This document shows, piece by piece, positions 1 through 7,034 of a DNA stretch of 49,758 nt. Below the pieces are notes generated by a model that had not been told where the DNA came from, ran no database searches, and saw nothing but the letters and a program-made list of their open reading frames with translations. Every line of letters begins with the position of its first letter. Positions within the stretch are counted from its first letter, which is position 1. The position numbers and the translations under genes are program-made. Origin of the DNA: Desulfobacterales bacterium (GTDB taxonomy: Bacteria; Desulfobacterota; Desulfobacteria; Desulfobacterales; JAFDDL01); NCBI GenBank assembly GCA_034003325.1, contig JAVEYW010000024.1, forward strand, positions 1 through 49,758. The letters run 5' to 3'.

Positions 1-52
1 CTTCTTCAAATCTCATCTTCCGAATCTCCTGTCGCAATTCTGTCGGCTTCAT
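1..52 (-). CDS. IS transposase, 5' end only (ISNCY-like)
   Basis: Only the first 17 codons are inside the window. They read MKPTELRQEIRKMRFEE, which I recognise as the typical start of helix-turn-helix ISNCY-type transposases (family knowledge, from memory). A good Shine-Dalgarno (GGAGGTGCAT) precedes the ATG at 52, which decides the start. The gene leaves the window to the left, so its integrity cannot be judged. It lies outside the prophage, upstream of the tRNA promoter. Confidence 0.55.
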   Translation of the reverse strand, partial: MKPTELRQEIRKMRFEE

Positions 53-78
53 ATGCACCTCCATAGGTACATATAAAA

Positions 79-118
79 CCGGACAAATCATGTGCTACAA
101 GTCCGGACAATTCATTTG
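79..118. repeat. Two direct repeats at the presumed IS end
   Basis: CCGGACAAATCATGTG (79-94) recurs as CCGGACAATTCATTTG (103-118) with two mismatches and a 24-bp period. They lie just upstream of the transposase start, where an IS terminal repeat and transposase-binding sites would be expected. Assigning them to the IS end is inference. Confidence 0.4.
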
Positions 119-143
119 TTCGTAACATTTTTTATCTTTTTTA

Positions 144-172
144 TTGACAAGCCCCTATCAGACATGTAAAAG
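144..172 (+). promoter_or_regulatory. Promoter of the tRNA-Lys/tRNA-Glu operon
   Basis: TTGACA (144-149) and TAAAAG (167-172) are separated by 17 bp, a sigma70-type arrangement. Transcription would begin near 179, just before tRNA-Lys at 188. The -35 is a perfect consensus; the -10 is weaker. Confidence 0.6.
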
Positions 173-187
173 ACAGGACTCTCACGC

Positions 188-263
188 GGGCCGTTAACTC
201 AGTCGGCAGAGTATCTGCCTTTTAAGCAGAGAGTCGTTGGTTCGAGTCCAACACGGCCCACCA
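188..263 (+). tRNA. tRNA-Lys(TTT)
   Basis: A full cloverleaf can be folded. The acceptor stem pairs GGGCCGT (188-194) with ACGGCCC (253-259), the anticodon loop CTTTTAA carries TTT, and the T-arm contains GGTTCGAGTCC. The CCA end (261-263) is encoded. It is the first gene of a two-tRNA operon. Confidence 0.95.
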
Positions 264-283
264 CATATTTTATGCAGGCTCTC

Positions 284-361
284 GTCCCCATCGTCTAGCC
301 TGGTCCAGGACACCGGCCTTTCACGCCGGCAACAGGGGTTCAAATCCCCTTGGGGACGCCA
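284..361 (+). tRNA. tRNA-Glu(TTC), prophage integration target
   Basis: Acceptor stem GTCCCCA (284-290) pairs with TGGGGAC (351-357), and the encoded CCA ends at 361. The anticodon loop CTTTCAC gives anticodon TTC. The gene is intact although a prophage is inserted in it, because the phage supplies an identical 3' half (316-361). The other copy of that half survives at 42535-42580. Confidence 0.95.
316..361 (+). other. attL core
   Basis: This 46-bp segment runs from just before the tRNA-Glu anticodon loop through the CCA end. It is identical to 42535-42580, and sequences diverge immediately on both sides (G versus A before, T versus A after). This is the classic signature of tyrosine-recombinase integration into a tRNA. 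Confidence 0.93.
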
Positions 362-403
362 TAATAAAAAGAAGGAGTTAGCCGCTTTGGTTGACTCCTT
401 CTT
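362..403 (-). terminator. Integrase terminator overlapping its stop codon
   Basis: AAGAAGGAGT (369-378) and ACTCCTTCTT (394-403) form a perfect 10-bp stem with a 15-nt loop. On the minus strand it is followed by a T-rich run (TTTTTATTA, 370 down to 362). The stem includes the final integrase codons. On the plus strand a weaker T run (404-409) follows, so it may also stop tRNA transcripts in the lysogen. Confidence 0.7.
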
Positions 404-1460
404 CGTTTTCCGGGGTACCGCTGCCGGGTACCGGGAATAAATTCTTGGTTGTGAGAGCGTCCGCAACGTCCTGCATATCGTCGTTAATATTTTGGATGTA
501 AATCTCTGTCGTCCTGACGTTTTGGTGGCGAAGGAAGCGTCGGATCGCGTTGGTTGACTTTCCGGCATCGGCCAAGCATGAGGCACAGAATCTGCGAAGG
601 GCATGGAATCCGTACTGCTTGACGCCTGCTCGCTTACAGAGGCCCGCCATAAACCGCCTGCGCTCCTTATATTGTTTGCCATAGTGTGGGCCTGGCTGAT
701 CATCCGTAAACACCCACGGACTGTCTTTGATCGGCCGGTTTTGCCACCACCACCACAGTTCATCGTAGAGTTCATCTGACATCGGAAACCATTCGTGCCG
801 CATTGATCCATCGCGGGTTTTCCGGGTGCCCAGTCGATACTGTCGCTTTTCGAAATTGATATCATCGATCCAGTTCCATCTGTAGAGTTCGGACCGACGC
901 GCGCCGGTCTGGATGTAGGCATATAACAGCACACGTTCTTTCCTGGTCGCCACCAACAGGACCTGTAGGACATCCTGCGATGGCGGCGTGTATTGGTTTG
1001 CTCGGTCGTGGGCATAGCGTTCCGTCAACGTAAAGGGATTTTGCTCCACCCCCCAGGTTAAAACACCCTTCTGCCACATAACCATGAGGTTCTTTCGGTC
1101 CTTGTTCGAGGCGTTGGCTGATCGCTCCTCTTTCTGGTCCAAGAGAAACGACTCGGCCATCTCTGTCGAGATGTCGTCCACAAATGTTTCCGGGCCCCAG
1201 ATTTTCATGATTCTTTTGCATACGTTTTTCTTCTCGTCATAGACCTTTTTGGTGTATCGTTCGGCGTAGATAAGGTATTTGCTACAAAAACTCAGTAAGT
1301 CCAGCCCGGCGCGCTGCCTCTTCTCGGCTTTCTTCAGCGCCTTCTTTTGCTGAATCTCCCAGTCTACGGCGTCCCTCCTTAAAGCGAATAACCGCTGGGC
1401 TATCCGTTTTCCGTCCTTCTTTACAACCGCCCGCCATCCCTTGCCGTCTTTGTATGGCAT
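378..1460 (-). CDS. int: Tyrosine recombinase / phage integrase
   Basis: Catalyses site-specific recombination between phage attP and the tRNA-Glu attB. In the 360-residue protein the catalytic set is visible: Arg188 in TGARRSEL, HALRR at 286-290 (His286, Arg289), His312 in RFLRHQ, and nucleophile Tyr321 in TTEIYI. The N-terminal part is a typical SAM-like core-binding region. I chose ATG 1460 over an upstream start because GGAGGGGG sits 6-7 nt before it and the extra residues look non-coding. It is the last gene of the leftward early operon, ending 16 bp from attL, and its 5' end overlaps the excisionase-like gene. Confidence 0.93.
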   Translation of the reverse strand: MPYKDGKGWRAVVKKDGKRIAQRLFALRRDAVDWEIQQKKALKKAEKRQRAGLDLLSFCSKYLIYAERYTKKVYDEKKNVCKRIMKIWGPETFVDDISTEMAESFLLDQKEERSANASNKDRKNLMVMWQKGVLTWGVEQNPFTLTERYAHDRANQYTPPSQDVLQVLLVATRKERVLLYAYIQTGARRSELYRWNWIDDINFEKRQYRLGTRKTRDGSMRHEWFPMSDELYDELWWWWQNRPIKDSPWVFTDDQPGPHYGKQYKERRRFMAGLCKRAGVKQYGFHALRRFCASCLADAGKSTNAIRRFLRHQNVRTTEIYIQNINDDMQDVADALTTKNLFPVPGSGTPENEEGVNQSG

Positions 1461-1614
1461 ACAGCACCCCCTCCAATGTGAAAAATAATGCGCCGCCGAT
1501 CTTTGCCCCATTCAGCTCTCGCGAATGATTATAGACCCACCGGTGGTTTTTTTGCAATAAATCGGCCACCTGCTTTGCGGACATTATTTTTGGAATGTCA
1601 GTTGCCACTGTCAA
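1282..1614 (-). CDS. Excisionase-like helix-turn-helix protein
   Basis: The first ~55 residues (IMSAKQVADLLQKNHRWVYN onward, then GGALFFTLEGVLYAI) look like the winged MerR/AlpA/Xis-type domain used by phage excisionases. Its place immediately upstream of integrase fits a directionality factor, which is inference. The start is uncertain: TTG 1614, GTG 1608 or ATG 1584; the first lacks a clear Shine-Dalgarno, and AAGG is suitably placed for GTG 1608. The last ~60 residues (rich in Arg and Glu) overlap the integrase gene out of frame by about 180 nt, an unusually long overlap, so the C-terminal tail may be a late-stop extension rather than a folded domain. Confidence 0.6.
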   Translation of the reverse strand: MTVATDIPKIMSAKQVADLLQKNHRWVYNHSRELNGAKIGGALFFTLEGVLYAIQRRQGMAGGCKEGRKTDSPAVIRFKEGRRRLGDSAKEGAEESREEAARRAGLTEFL

Positions 1615-1635
1615 TGCCTTTTTTGTTACAGGATT

Positions 1636-2697
1636 TCACGGCCCAGCCGGGATTTGGTCCCATGTCTGACCGTCGAGCATGCGGCCGGCTGCTTTTTTGC
1701 CGACCCTTGCCATTGTAGACCCCTTTCCAACATAACCGTCGCCATGGATCAGCCTGATCCTGTGCAATTTATCACGTGTGCATTCTGTATTTTGGCCGTC
1801 TTGAAAAACAACGTGAGATGTTTTTTTAAAGTGTGAGCCATGCCCCCAGTCACCCCAACATTTAAAAAAGAACGGCACTCCATCACCAAAACACTGGTCC
1901 CTCAGCGACCGAACCCAGTCCGGATGCATCGGGCGGGCGCCCGGCCCGGTTTCTCCGCCGCAAATGACCCAGTTTATTGTCGCATCCAAATTGGTTTGCG
2001 GCCCCCTCCCTGCGCACCAGGCATCACCCGACAGCACGTTCGCAAAAACATCCTGCCCGAGGTGGATATTTTGAAAATCTACAGGCCCCAGCATCGGTTC
2101 TACCGAAACAAATCTCACGGCAGCCGGGATATGCAAAAGGACAGGTATCCGCTTATCGGCCTGTTCCTGGTTTTCGGCTGTAACACCGATCAAGACGTTC
2201 GGCAAAGGCCACTCTCCGCCATGGTGCGGGGGAATATCCGCGTTGAATCTCCGCCCCTCAACACACAGCATTTGCCAAATTCTCCATTCGTTGTTGTCAT
2301 ATGGGAAAAGGAACCGACCGTCTTCTGCCCTTTTTGCCACCCATTCAAAAAACTTGATTGCCCGATCAGGACGTTTGGTCAGGAGCATAAATGTGTGGCG
2401 CGATGCCGAAACCATAACACCAAATATGGCCGCTATATGATTAAACGGCACTTCATCGTGGAAAAGATCACCCATGGAACAAACGAAGATACGGCGCTGC
2501 TGCTTCGATTTTAATGGATCGTTCAGCCGGTCGGGATGAAACGTCACCCGAAACGGATCATTAGCTGGATACCCATACCGACCGCCCAATCGCTTTGCCA
2601 TGCGGGCAGCATAGCAATTCTTGCAGCCCTCGCTGATTGGCGTGCAACCTGTAACTGGATTCCACACCTCATCGCACCATTCTATTTTTGTAGGCAT
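1636..2697 (-). CDS. DUF5131 (phage Gp37/Gp68 family) protein
   Basis: 353 residues. The start is characteristic of the phage Gp37/Gp68 family (DUF5131): IEWCDEVWNPVTGCTPISEG followed by CKNCYA, a cysteine cluster (Cys18, Cys27, Cys30) resembling an iron-sulfur or metal site. Later come the family-typical segments FVCSMGDLFHDEVP, LLTKRP and a conserved GGETGPGARP near residues 247-256. The family is often placed in a radical-SAM-like fold, but no biochemical role is established to my knowledge. It sits in the early operon with a DNA methyltransferase and an ATPase, so a nucleic-acid modification role is conceivable (inference). Confidence 0.85.
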   Translation of the reverse strand: MPTKIEWCDEVWNPVTGCTPISEGCKNCYAARMAKRLGGRYGYPANDPFRVTFHPDRLNDPLKSKQQRRIFVCSMGDLFHDEVPFNHIAAIFGVMVSASRHTFMLLTKRPDRAIKFFEWVAKRAEDGRFLFPYDNNEWRIWQMLCVEGRRFNADIPPHHGGEWPLPNVLIGVTAENQEQADKRIPVLLHIPAAVRFVSVEPMLGPVDFQNIHLGQDVFANVLSGDAWCAGRGPQTNLDATINWVICGGETGPGARPMHPDWVRSLRDQCFGDGVPFFFKCWGDWGHGSHFKKTSHVVFQDGQNTECTRDKLHRIRLIHGDGYVGKGSTMARVGKKAAGRMLDGQTWDQIPAGP

Positions 2698-2698
2698 C

Positions 2699-3145
2699 TC
2701 ACGCCTCCAGCATGCGCCAGGTTTTGACAGCTTCTCCCGCCCGCTGATAGACCGGTATTTTATTCAATGACCGGTCAAAATAAACATGCAGGCGGTTAAT
2801 GGCATAAATGAGCTTTTCAATAGCAGCGCACTTCTCCTGGTCTTTAATGTGGGGCAGTATATCCTCCAAAATGCCAAGGGAAGTTGATGTCATGAAGACC
2901 ACCTCATTCACTTTCCCGTATATTTTTTCAAAGCGGCCGAGACGCTCGGAAATCTTTTTGATTGCCTTGCCGTCAAGCTCGCCAGGCCACGCCCGCATAG
3001 CGGCCTGGGTTGAATCCACAATACGCGCCGTCAAGCCAAGCACAGTCTTATTACGGCTTCTTGACCTGTAATCCTCGGCTATTGATTTAACCATAGCCTC
3101 ACACATGGCGATGGACGTCAGCACGTTTCTAAGCGCTTTGCTCAT
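2699..3145 (-). CDS. Hypothetical helical phage protein
   Basis: 148 residues, predicted mostly helical, with no family I recognise. It begins MSKALRNVLTSIAMCEAMVK and contains several amphipathic stretches (for example SERLGRFEKIYGKVNEVVF). No membrane segment or metal motif is visible. Its start overlaps the stop of the methyltransferase gene at 3145 and its end lies next to the DUF5131 start at 2697, so the three are tightly packed and probably co-translated. Confidence 0.7.
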   Translation of the reverse strand: MSKALRNVLTSIAMCEAMVKSIAEDYRSRSRNKTVLGLTARIVDSTQAAMRAWPGELDGKAIKKISERLGRFEKIYGKVNEVVFMTSTSLGILEDILPHIKDQEKCAAIEKLIYAINRLHVYFDRSLNKIPVYQRAGEAVKTWRMLEA

Positions 3146-3639
3146 TATGAGTCACCCTCCTTCATGAATACCAGCCAATGAGTAAGGCCTTTCCGGCCGG
3201 TCAGGTGGCCAAACAGCGGCCGCACTGGTGCGAGTTTCAACACTTCTTTAATGCCCACGTGGGTTTCGTTCCATTTAAAGACCAACACACCGTCTTTTTT
3301 CAGCACCCGGAAGCACTCATCAAAGCCTTGGCGCAGATCATCGTGCCAGTTCTCGCCGAGCTTTCCGTACTTGGCTGCCATCCAACTTTTACGGCCCGCC
3401 CGCTCCAAATGTGGCGGGTCAAAAGCAACTAGGCTGAAAGTGTTATCCGAATAGGGTAGACTACGGAAATCAAGCTGGATATCCGGTTCGATTACAAGCG
3501 TCCGTTTGCCATCCGTTTTTCCGTGCGATCTATCGGTGACAGTGATTGTCTCAGAGCGAATGTCACCGAACACGACGGCCGGATTCTGCCTATCGCCCCA
3601 CATCATTTTGCTTCCACAACATGCGTCCAAAATTTTCAT
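3145..3639 (-). CDS. Phage class I SAM-dependent methyltransferase
   Basis: 164 residues. Motif I-like DACCGSKMMW (5-14) and a DPPH motif (74-77) in the catalytic position point to an N6-adenine or N4-cytosine DNA methyltransferase. GVLVFKWNE near 120-128 is the following strand. It is compact and has no visible target-recognition domain, like other small phage methylases sometimes annotated as SAM-dependent methyltransferase. It may protect phage DNA from host restriction (inference). It lies mid-operon between a hypothetical gene and the conserved 3657-4376 protein. Confidence 0.8.
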   Translation of the reverse strand: MKILDACCGSKMMWGDRQNPAVVFGDIRSETITVTDRSHGKTDGKRTLVIEPDIQLDFRSLPYSDNTFSLVAFDPPHLERAGRKSWMAAKYGKLGENWHDDLRQGFDECFRVLKKDGVLVFKWNETHVGIKEVLKLAPVRPLFGHLTGRKGLTHWLVFMKEGDS

Positions 3640-3656
3640 AATATAAATATAACCCG

Positions 3657-4376
3657 CTAACCAATAACAATAGCTTCAGGAAGTTGCGCTTCGAGCCACG
3701 CCTTGATGCCGGCAATCGCGTCCAGCTTCCAGGCTTCGCCGTCGCTCTCAAAAAGGACGCATAGCAAGCCTTTGTCGCCTTTTCGCAGCCGGAAAATAAA
3801 CTGCGAAGGCGGCTGCTCAATGTCCCGGAACGTCCGGTAGGGCCGGAACGTCATCGGGTTGGTGATTTTCACCTGCGATTTTGTGGTAATACCGGTTTTG
3901 ATCTGCACCCCCTGGCTGAACCCGTCATCCTTGTTTTCCACCACATGCTCATTGGCAAGGTGACGGAGCAAGCCAAGCAAAGACTCGGTCGCATCGTCGG
4001 CAACAAACATGCTTTGCAGCGCTATGATGAAGTTCTCAAGGTCATACCAGACGCCGAACCCGAAAGACTTCGCATGGAGTTCCGCCTCGGCATACAAAAA
4101 CCGTGTGTTGCAGGCCGCCGGTATTAGATGGCCTTGAAGAAGTACCCGATTAAAATCATGCACATGCAGAAACGTATCCTCCAGACAGGTTATGTCTGCG
4201 TTTTTAAAAACGTAATCCGCAAGCCCCCGCAACGTTCTGAATTTCAGTGTTCCCGGCCCGCTGTGCTCCGGCGCCTGCACCAGGGTCATGGCCCCTTTGG
4301 TGTAGATGCGACCGCCGATTTCCGTTTTTTGAATAGCCCCCAGGCTCAATATTTTATCCACAAATGCTGCCAACAT
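3657..4376 (-). CDS. Conserved phage protein, DUF2303-like
   Basis: 239 residues. The layout (N-terminal IQKTEIGGRIYTKGAMTLVQ, middle NPMTFRPYRTFRDIEQPPSQ, then FIFRLRKG and CVLFESDGEAWKLDAI) matches a widespread uncharacterised phage protein I know mainly from Firmicute siphophages, and recalls the YfdQ/DUF2303 group (from memory). Function is unknown. The neighbour at 4386-4730 is also its usual partner in those phages, which strengthens the assignment. No catalytic motif is evident. Confidence 0.7.
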   Translation of the reverse strand: MLAAFVDKILSLGAIQKTEIGGRIYTKGAMTLVQAPEHSGPGTLKFRTLRGLADYVFKNADITCLEDTFLHVHDFNRVLLQGHLIPAACNTRFLYAEAELHAKSFGFGVWYDLENFIIALQSMFVADDATESLLGLLRHLANEHVVENKDDGFSQGVQIKTGITTKSQVKITNPMTFRPYRTFRDIEQPPSQFIFRLRKGDKGLLCVLFESDGEAWKLDAIAGIKAWLEAQLPEAIVIG

Positions 4377-4385
4377 GAGTCCTCC

Positions 4386-4730
4386 TTAATTTTGTTTCGA
4401 TAGTTCGGTCACGTTTAAAAGCGGCAGTGGCCGCTGCATCGATCGGCGCTCCATGGCATACGCCCGGCCCCGTGAGTCAATCCGGAGGTCCGCCGTAAAC
4501 TTGATGCCTTCTTGCCCCTGGAGCTTCGGGACGCATTGCACATTCATGACCACCAGGGTTCTGTCGTCAATAGGTGCAAACGTTACCTTCAGATCAATTT
4601 CACGAGGTTTCAGCGTGGTGTTGATATCGTTGATGTTTTCCAGCACCCGCTCCATGGCGCGATCGAACATTTCCACGGCGCCGCCGTCGATAATGTTGAT
4701 CAGGGACAGCTTTTCTGCTTCTTCAGGCAT
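4386..4730 (-). CDS. Phage protein of the so-called replication terminator family
   Basis: 114 residues. The pattern AVEMFDRAMERVLENINDIN then REIDLKVTFAPIDDRTLVVM resembles small Firmicute phage proteins commonly labelled replication terminator protein. That label is historical and I know of no direct proof of function. It has a predicted helix followed by beta strands. It overlaps the zinc-ribbon gene by 8 nt and is followed 9 nt later by its usual partner gene, indicating translational coupling. Confidence 0.6.
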   Translation of the reverse strand: MPEEAEKLSLINIIDGGAVEMFDRAMERVLENINDINTTLKPREIDLKVTFAPIDDRTLVVMNVQCVPKLQGQEGIKFTADLRIDSRGRAYAMERRSMQRPLPLLNVTELSKQN

Positions 4731-4932
4731 TGATCGTTTCCTCCTTTACAACACAGTTGGTTAAATTGGCCGGGCGTCTCAGCGTAGCCAGGCAATACGG
4801 GCAAAACAGCGTATCCTCCATGCTGGCCCACCGGCGGTCAAACATTACCGCCCCGGAGCATTCCGGGCACCGGTACGGGCCCACCAGCTCGCATGCGCTC
4901 TTTGGAATCGGAATATAGGTCGGCGCTTCCAT
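4723..4932 (-). CDS. Small zinc-ribbon protein
   Basis: 69 residues with two CxxC knuckles: RCPECSG (Cys22, Cys25) and LFCPYCLA (Cys44, Cys47), a classic zinc ribbon. The role is unknown; such phage proteins often bind nucleic acid or partner proteins. The start at 4932 lies inside the 3' end of the upstream ATPase gene (95-nt overlap in another frame) with only a weak GGGGAAATTC before it. The start is therefore less certain than the zinc-binding part. Confidence 0.6.
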   Translation of the reverse strand: MEAPTYIPIPKSACELVGPYRCPECSGAVMFDRRWASMEDTLFCPYCLATLRRPANLTNCVVKEETINA

Positions 4933-5446
4933 TGAATTTCCCCTCCATCTTCATTCGTATTTCGATCACCGGCAGATTCAGCGTCCGGTATATGTTCCGC
5001 ATGATCCGCTCGCACTCGCGCTGCATAGCGGCATCGGTCGACCTGAAATTATCGTTGGCCGGCGGGCCGCAGATCATGTTAAAAAACACGACATCGTAAA
5101 TCCCGATATGGTGTTTTGCCAGGGTCATCTGATCCGCGGCCAGATCCTCAAAACCCAGCAGCAGCGAATAGGCGATGGCATCCACCACTGTCCGGTCCGA
5201 CACCGTAATGTCGTTTTGGATTACCGCATTCATCTCCCGCCGCATCTGCTCGCAGAATATCCACCGCTGGGCGTCCCGTGACGACATCGAGCCCACACCG
5301 AACACCGGCAACGGGCACCGCCGGGCGGTCTCCATCAGCACCGCGACATCCCCCTCGCCGTCTCGCTTCAGCTCCGCTGCAAACGCATAGACGGACGTGG
5401 TCTTGCCAGTCCCGTGCGCCCCTGAAAAAGCGTATAATTTACCCAT
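4838..5446 (-). CDS. Small AAA/P-loop ATPase or nucleotide kinase
   Basis: 202 residues. An N-terminal Walker A motif GAHGTGKTT (9-17) follows a beta strand, and SDRTVVDAIAYS (~83-94) looks like the substrate/switch region of deoxynucleoside-kinase-like P-loop proteins (AAA_28-type in family terms). It could phosphorylate a nucleotide or another small molecule; the substrate cannot be read from sequence. It is in the early operon upstream of the zinc-ribbon gene, consistent with nucleotide supply for replication (inference). Confidence 0.75.
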   Translation of the reverse strand: MGKLYAFSGAHGTGKTTSVYAFAAELKRDGEGDVAVLMETARRCPLPVFGVGSMSSRDAQRWIFCEQMRREMNAVIQNDITVSDRTVVDAIAYSLLLGFEDLAADQMTLAKHHIGIYDVVFFNMICGPPANDNFRSTDAAMQRECERIMRNIYRTLNLPVIEIRMKMEGKFNGSADLYSDSKERMRAGGPVPVPGMLRGGNV

Positions 5447-5452
5447 TTTTAT

Positions 5453-5755
5453 TTACCCCTTCTGCACCAGATGCCGTTTCGAATCCACAACTCCCCGCTT
5501 TGCCGCCATCTTGCGAATATACGCGCTACAAATCCCGAAATTGTCACACACCCATTTTAGGCTGCCGACGCCCTCGGCCCTGGATTCGAATAAATAATGC
5601 GCCGCGGATCTCCGCTTACGCTCTTTTTCCCTGGTGGATCTTTTATCATGGAGGTCCTGCACCGCGGTCATGATCACCGCCGCCCACAGCTCTCCTTCGG
5701 GCGTGAGTGCCGGCGGCTCAAAGAGATCTGCTTTTGTTTTGATATTTTCCTGCAT
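5453..5755 (-). CDS. Hypothetical phage protein, possible HTH
   Basis: 100 residues. The first half is acidic (FEPPALTPEGELWAAVIMTA). The second half is basic and helical, with VCDNFGICSAYIRKMAAKRG resembling a helix-turn-helix. I do not recognise a named family. It overlaps the 64-aa gene upstream by 38 nt and ends 7 nt before the ATPase start, so it is embedded in the early operon. Confidence 0.6.
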   Translation of the reverse strand: MQENIKTKADLFEPPALTPEGELWAAVIMTAVQDLHDKRSTREKERKRRSAAHYLFESRAEGVGSLKWVCDNFGICSAYIRKMAAKRGVVDSKRHLVQKG

Positions 5756-5912
5756 ACAGCTTCTTCTCCAACCACTCCGGGATGACGACCATGCCCGGGA
5801 AAAAGGTGGCGTGCGCCCTTGGCAGCCACGCCGGGCGCCCGGTGGATTCGATCACAACGCGGACACCGTCCGGGGTTGTCTCCAATATGCCGGTGATTTT
5901 AACCGGAACCAT
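5718..5912 (-). CDS. Small hypothetical phage protein
   Basis: 64 residues, beginning MVPVKITGILETTPDGVRVV, predicted beta-rich N-terminus and basic C-terminus. No family is recognised. It starts 3 nt after the stop of the small membrane protein gene, implying translational coupling, and overlaps the following 100-aa gene in another frame. A similar small phage protein with a PAWLPRA element is plausible, but I cannot name it. Confidence 0.5.
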   Translation of the reverse strand: MVPVKITGILETTPDGVRVVIESTGRPAWLPRAHATFFPGMVVIPEWLEKKLYAGKYQNKSRSL

Positions 5913-5915
5913 GTC

Positions 5916-6257
5916 TCACGCCCCGTTGACCCAGAGAGTGCCGCCGCAAACGGGCGGTAAGCGGCAGCACCCTTTTTCCGGGATCATTGGAGGAGGAGGA
6001 GCGCCCGTTATTACCGCCACGGGCGGGCGGGAAGAAAACAAGGATTGCCTTCGACCATATCGAGGACGCGCGCGATATGGTTTGTTTGAAGACTCCGGCC
6101 GGGATCGAACATTGGCCATCACCGCAAACACCATGAGCAACGCGATCCCGGCCAGGTTCGGCAGCGGGAAATAAATCCCGTCTGAGCCGGCCAGAATGAG
6201 GGCGGACATAAACAGTAGCCCGCACAAGAAATCGGATACGCCTTTGGATGGTTTCAT
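5916..6257 (-). CDS. Small membrane protein
   Basis: 113 residues from ATG 6257, which has a strong GGGGGAG Shine-Dalgarno and overlaps the upstream stop as ATGA. Two hydrophobic helices are visible: GVSDFLCGLLFMSALILAG (~6-24) and LPNLAGIALLMVFAVMANV (~32-50). The tail is basic and proline-rich, with a run of PPPP. It is probably an inner-membrane protein made early after induction. Function is unknown; superinfection control or host takeover are only possibilities. Confidence 0.55.
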   Translation of the reverse strand: MKPSKGVSDFLCGLLFMSALILAGSDGIYFPLPNLAGIALLMVFAVMANVRSRPESSNKPYRARPRYGRRQSLFSSRPPVAVITGAPPPPMIPEKGCCRLPPVCGGTLWVNGA

Positions 6258-6697
6258 CTCTCCCCCAGGTAGTTTTTCAGGTTTGCCTCGACCTCGATGC
6301 ACTTTTTGATCAAATCCTGGTTCTCCTTCAGGCACCGCTTGATTTCCGCCTTTGAAATCACCCCGTCCCGCCAGGCATCGGACAGGGCTCCGATGGTCTC
6401 CCCGAACTCCTTGCTCATGTCCGCCATGAGGCGCATCAGCGGGTGCGGGCTGTGGTCGTTCGGGCTGGGGATGGGGAAGGCGATCCGGTGGAAATACTCT
6501 TCGAGCATGTTCAGGGCCGTCAGGTCACCTGTCTTTTGCATGATCAGGACGGCGTCCCATAGCCCCAGCTTGTAGCCGTTCTGCTGGGTCAGCTCGTTTC
6601 TCAGGCTGCTTTCGGCCTTGTTCAGGTCTCCAGCCAGCCTTTTAATTGGGTAGCGTTTAGCCGCCGCGTCCAGGACATCAATCACTTCATCTCGCAT
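6254..6697 (-). CDS. Phage regulatory protein, CII-like (CP76 family)
   Basis: 147 residues. The opening MRDEVIDVLDAAAKRYPIKR, then LAGDLNKAESSLRNELTQQN, is typical of the phage regulatory CII family found in P2/Mu-like and other prophages: an N-terminal helix-turn-helix and an acidic helical C-terminus. It is expected to control the lysogeny decision. AAGGA lies 6 nt before the ATG. It heads the block that continues through the methyltransferase to integrase, downstream of the Cro-like gene. Confidence 0.75.
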   Translation of the reverse strand: MRDEVIDVLDAAAKRYPIKRLAGDLNKAESSLRNELTQQNGYKLGLWDAVLIMQKTGDLTALNMLEEYFHRIAFPIPSPNDHSPHPLMRLMADMSKEFGETIGALSDAWRDGVISKAEIKRCLKENQDLIKKCIEVEANLKNYLGER

Positions 6698-6794
6698 GGG
6701 GGTTCCTTTTGCAGTTCGATTTTCTGTGGTATCAAGAAAAAAAAGCGAATATTATTATATGTTTTCAACCCCCAAAAAATATATGGAGGGTGTC

Positions 6795-7034
6795 ATGACG
6801 CATGCTGACATTATCATTAAGCTGCTCTCTGAATATGCCCGTATATCCAAAGAGGAGGCTGTTTTTGCATTTGGCGTTTTTCGCGCCGCGTTTCCTACGC
6901 ATTATGATCTGGATAAAGAACTCTCGGAGGCCGAAGCCTCCGCACAAATCACTCTTTACCGGAGCAATCCCGGTTTGATGCGGCGGATTGCTGAAACCAT
7001 TGCGGCCGGCCCTGGGACGCTGCCCACTGCTTAG
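6795..7034 (+). CDS. Small hypothetical protein opposite the early operon
   Basis: 79 residues starting MTHADIIIKLLSEYARISKE, acidic and helical, with a plausible coding feel. ATG 6795 is preceded by GGAGGG four nt away; upstream in-frame starts lack one. It runs on the plus strand between two minus-strand early genes, so it would be transcribed against the Cro-like to CII transcript. No family is recognised. It overlaps a minus-strand small ORF (6949-7098); one of the two may not be expressed. Confidence 0.5.
   Translation: MTHADIIIKLLSEYARISKEEAVFAFGVFRAAFPTHYDLDKELSEAEASAQITLYRSNPGLMRRIAETIAAGPGTLPTA

Noticed and set aside
194..1015. Minus-strand open frame of 273 codons across the tRNAs and integrase
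   Set aside because: It runs through both tRNA genes and is an out-of-frame shadow of integrase, with no coding character.
1840..2514. Plus-strand 224-codon frame
   Set aside because: Antisense shadow of the DUF5131 gene, which has strong family motifs.
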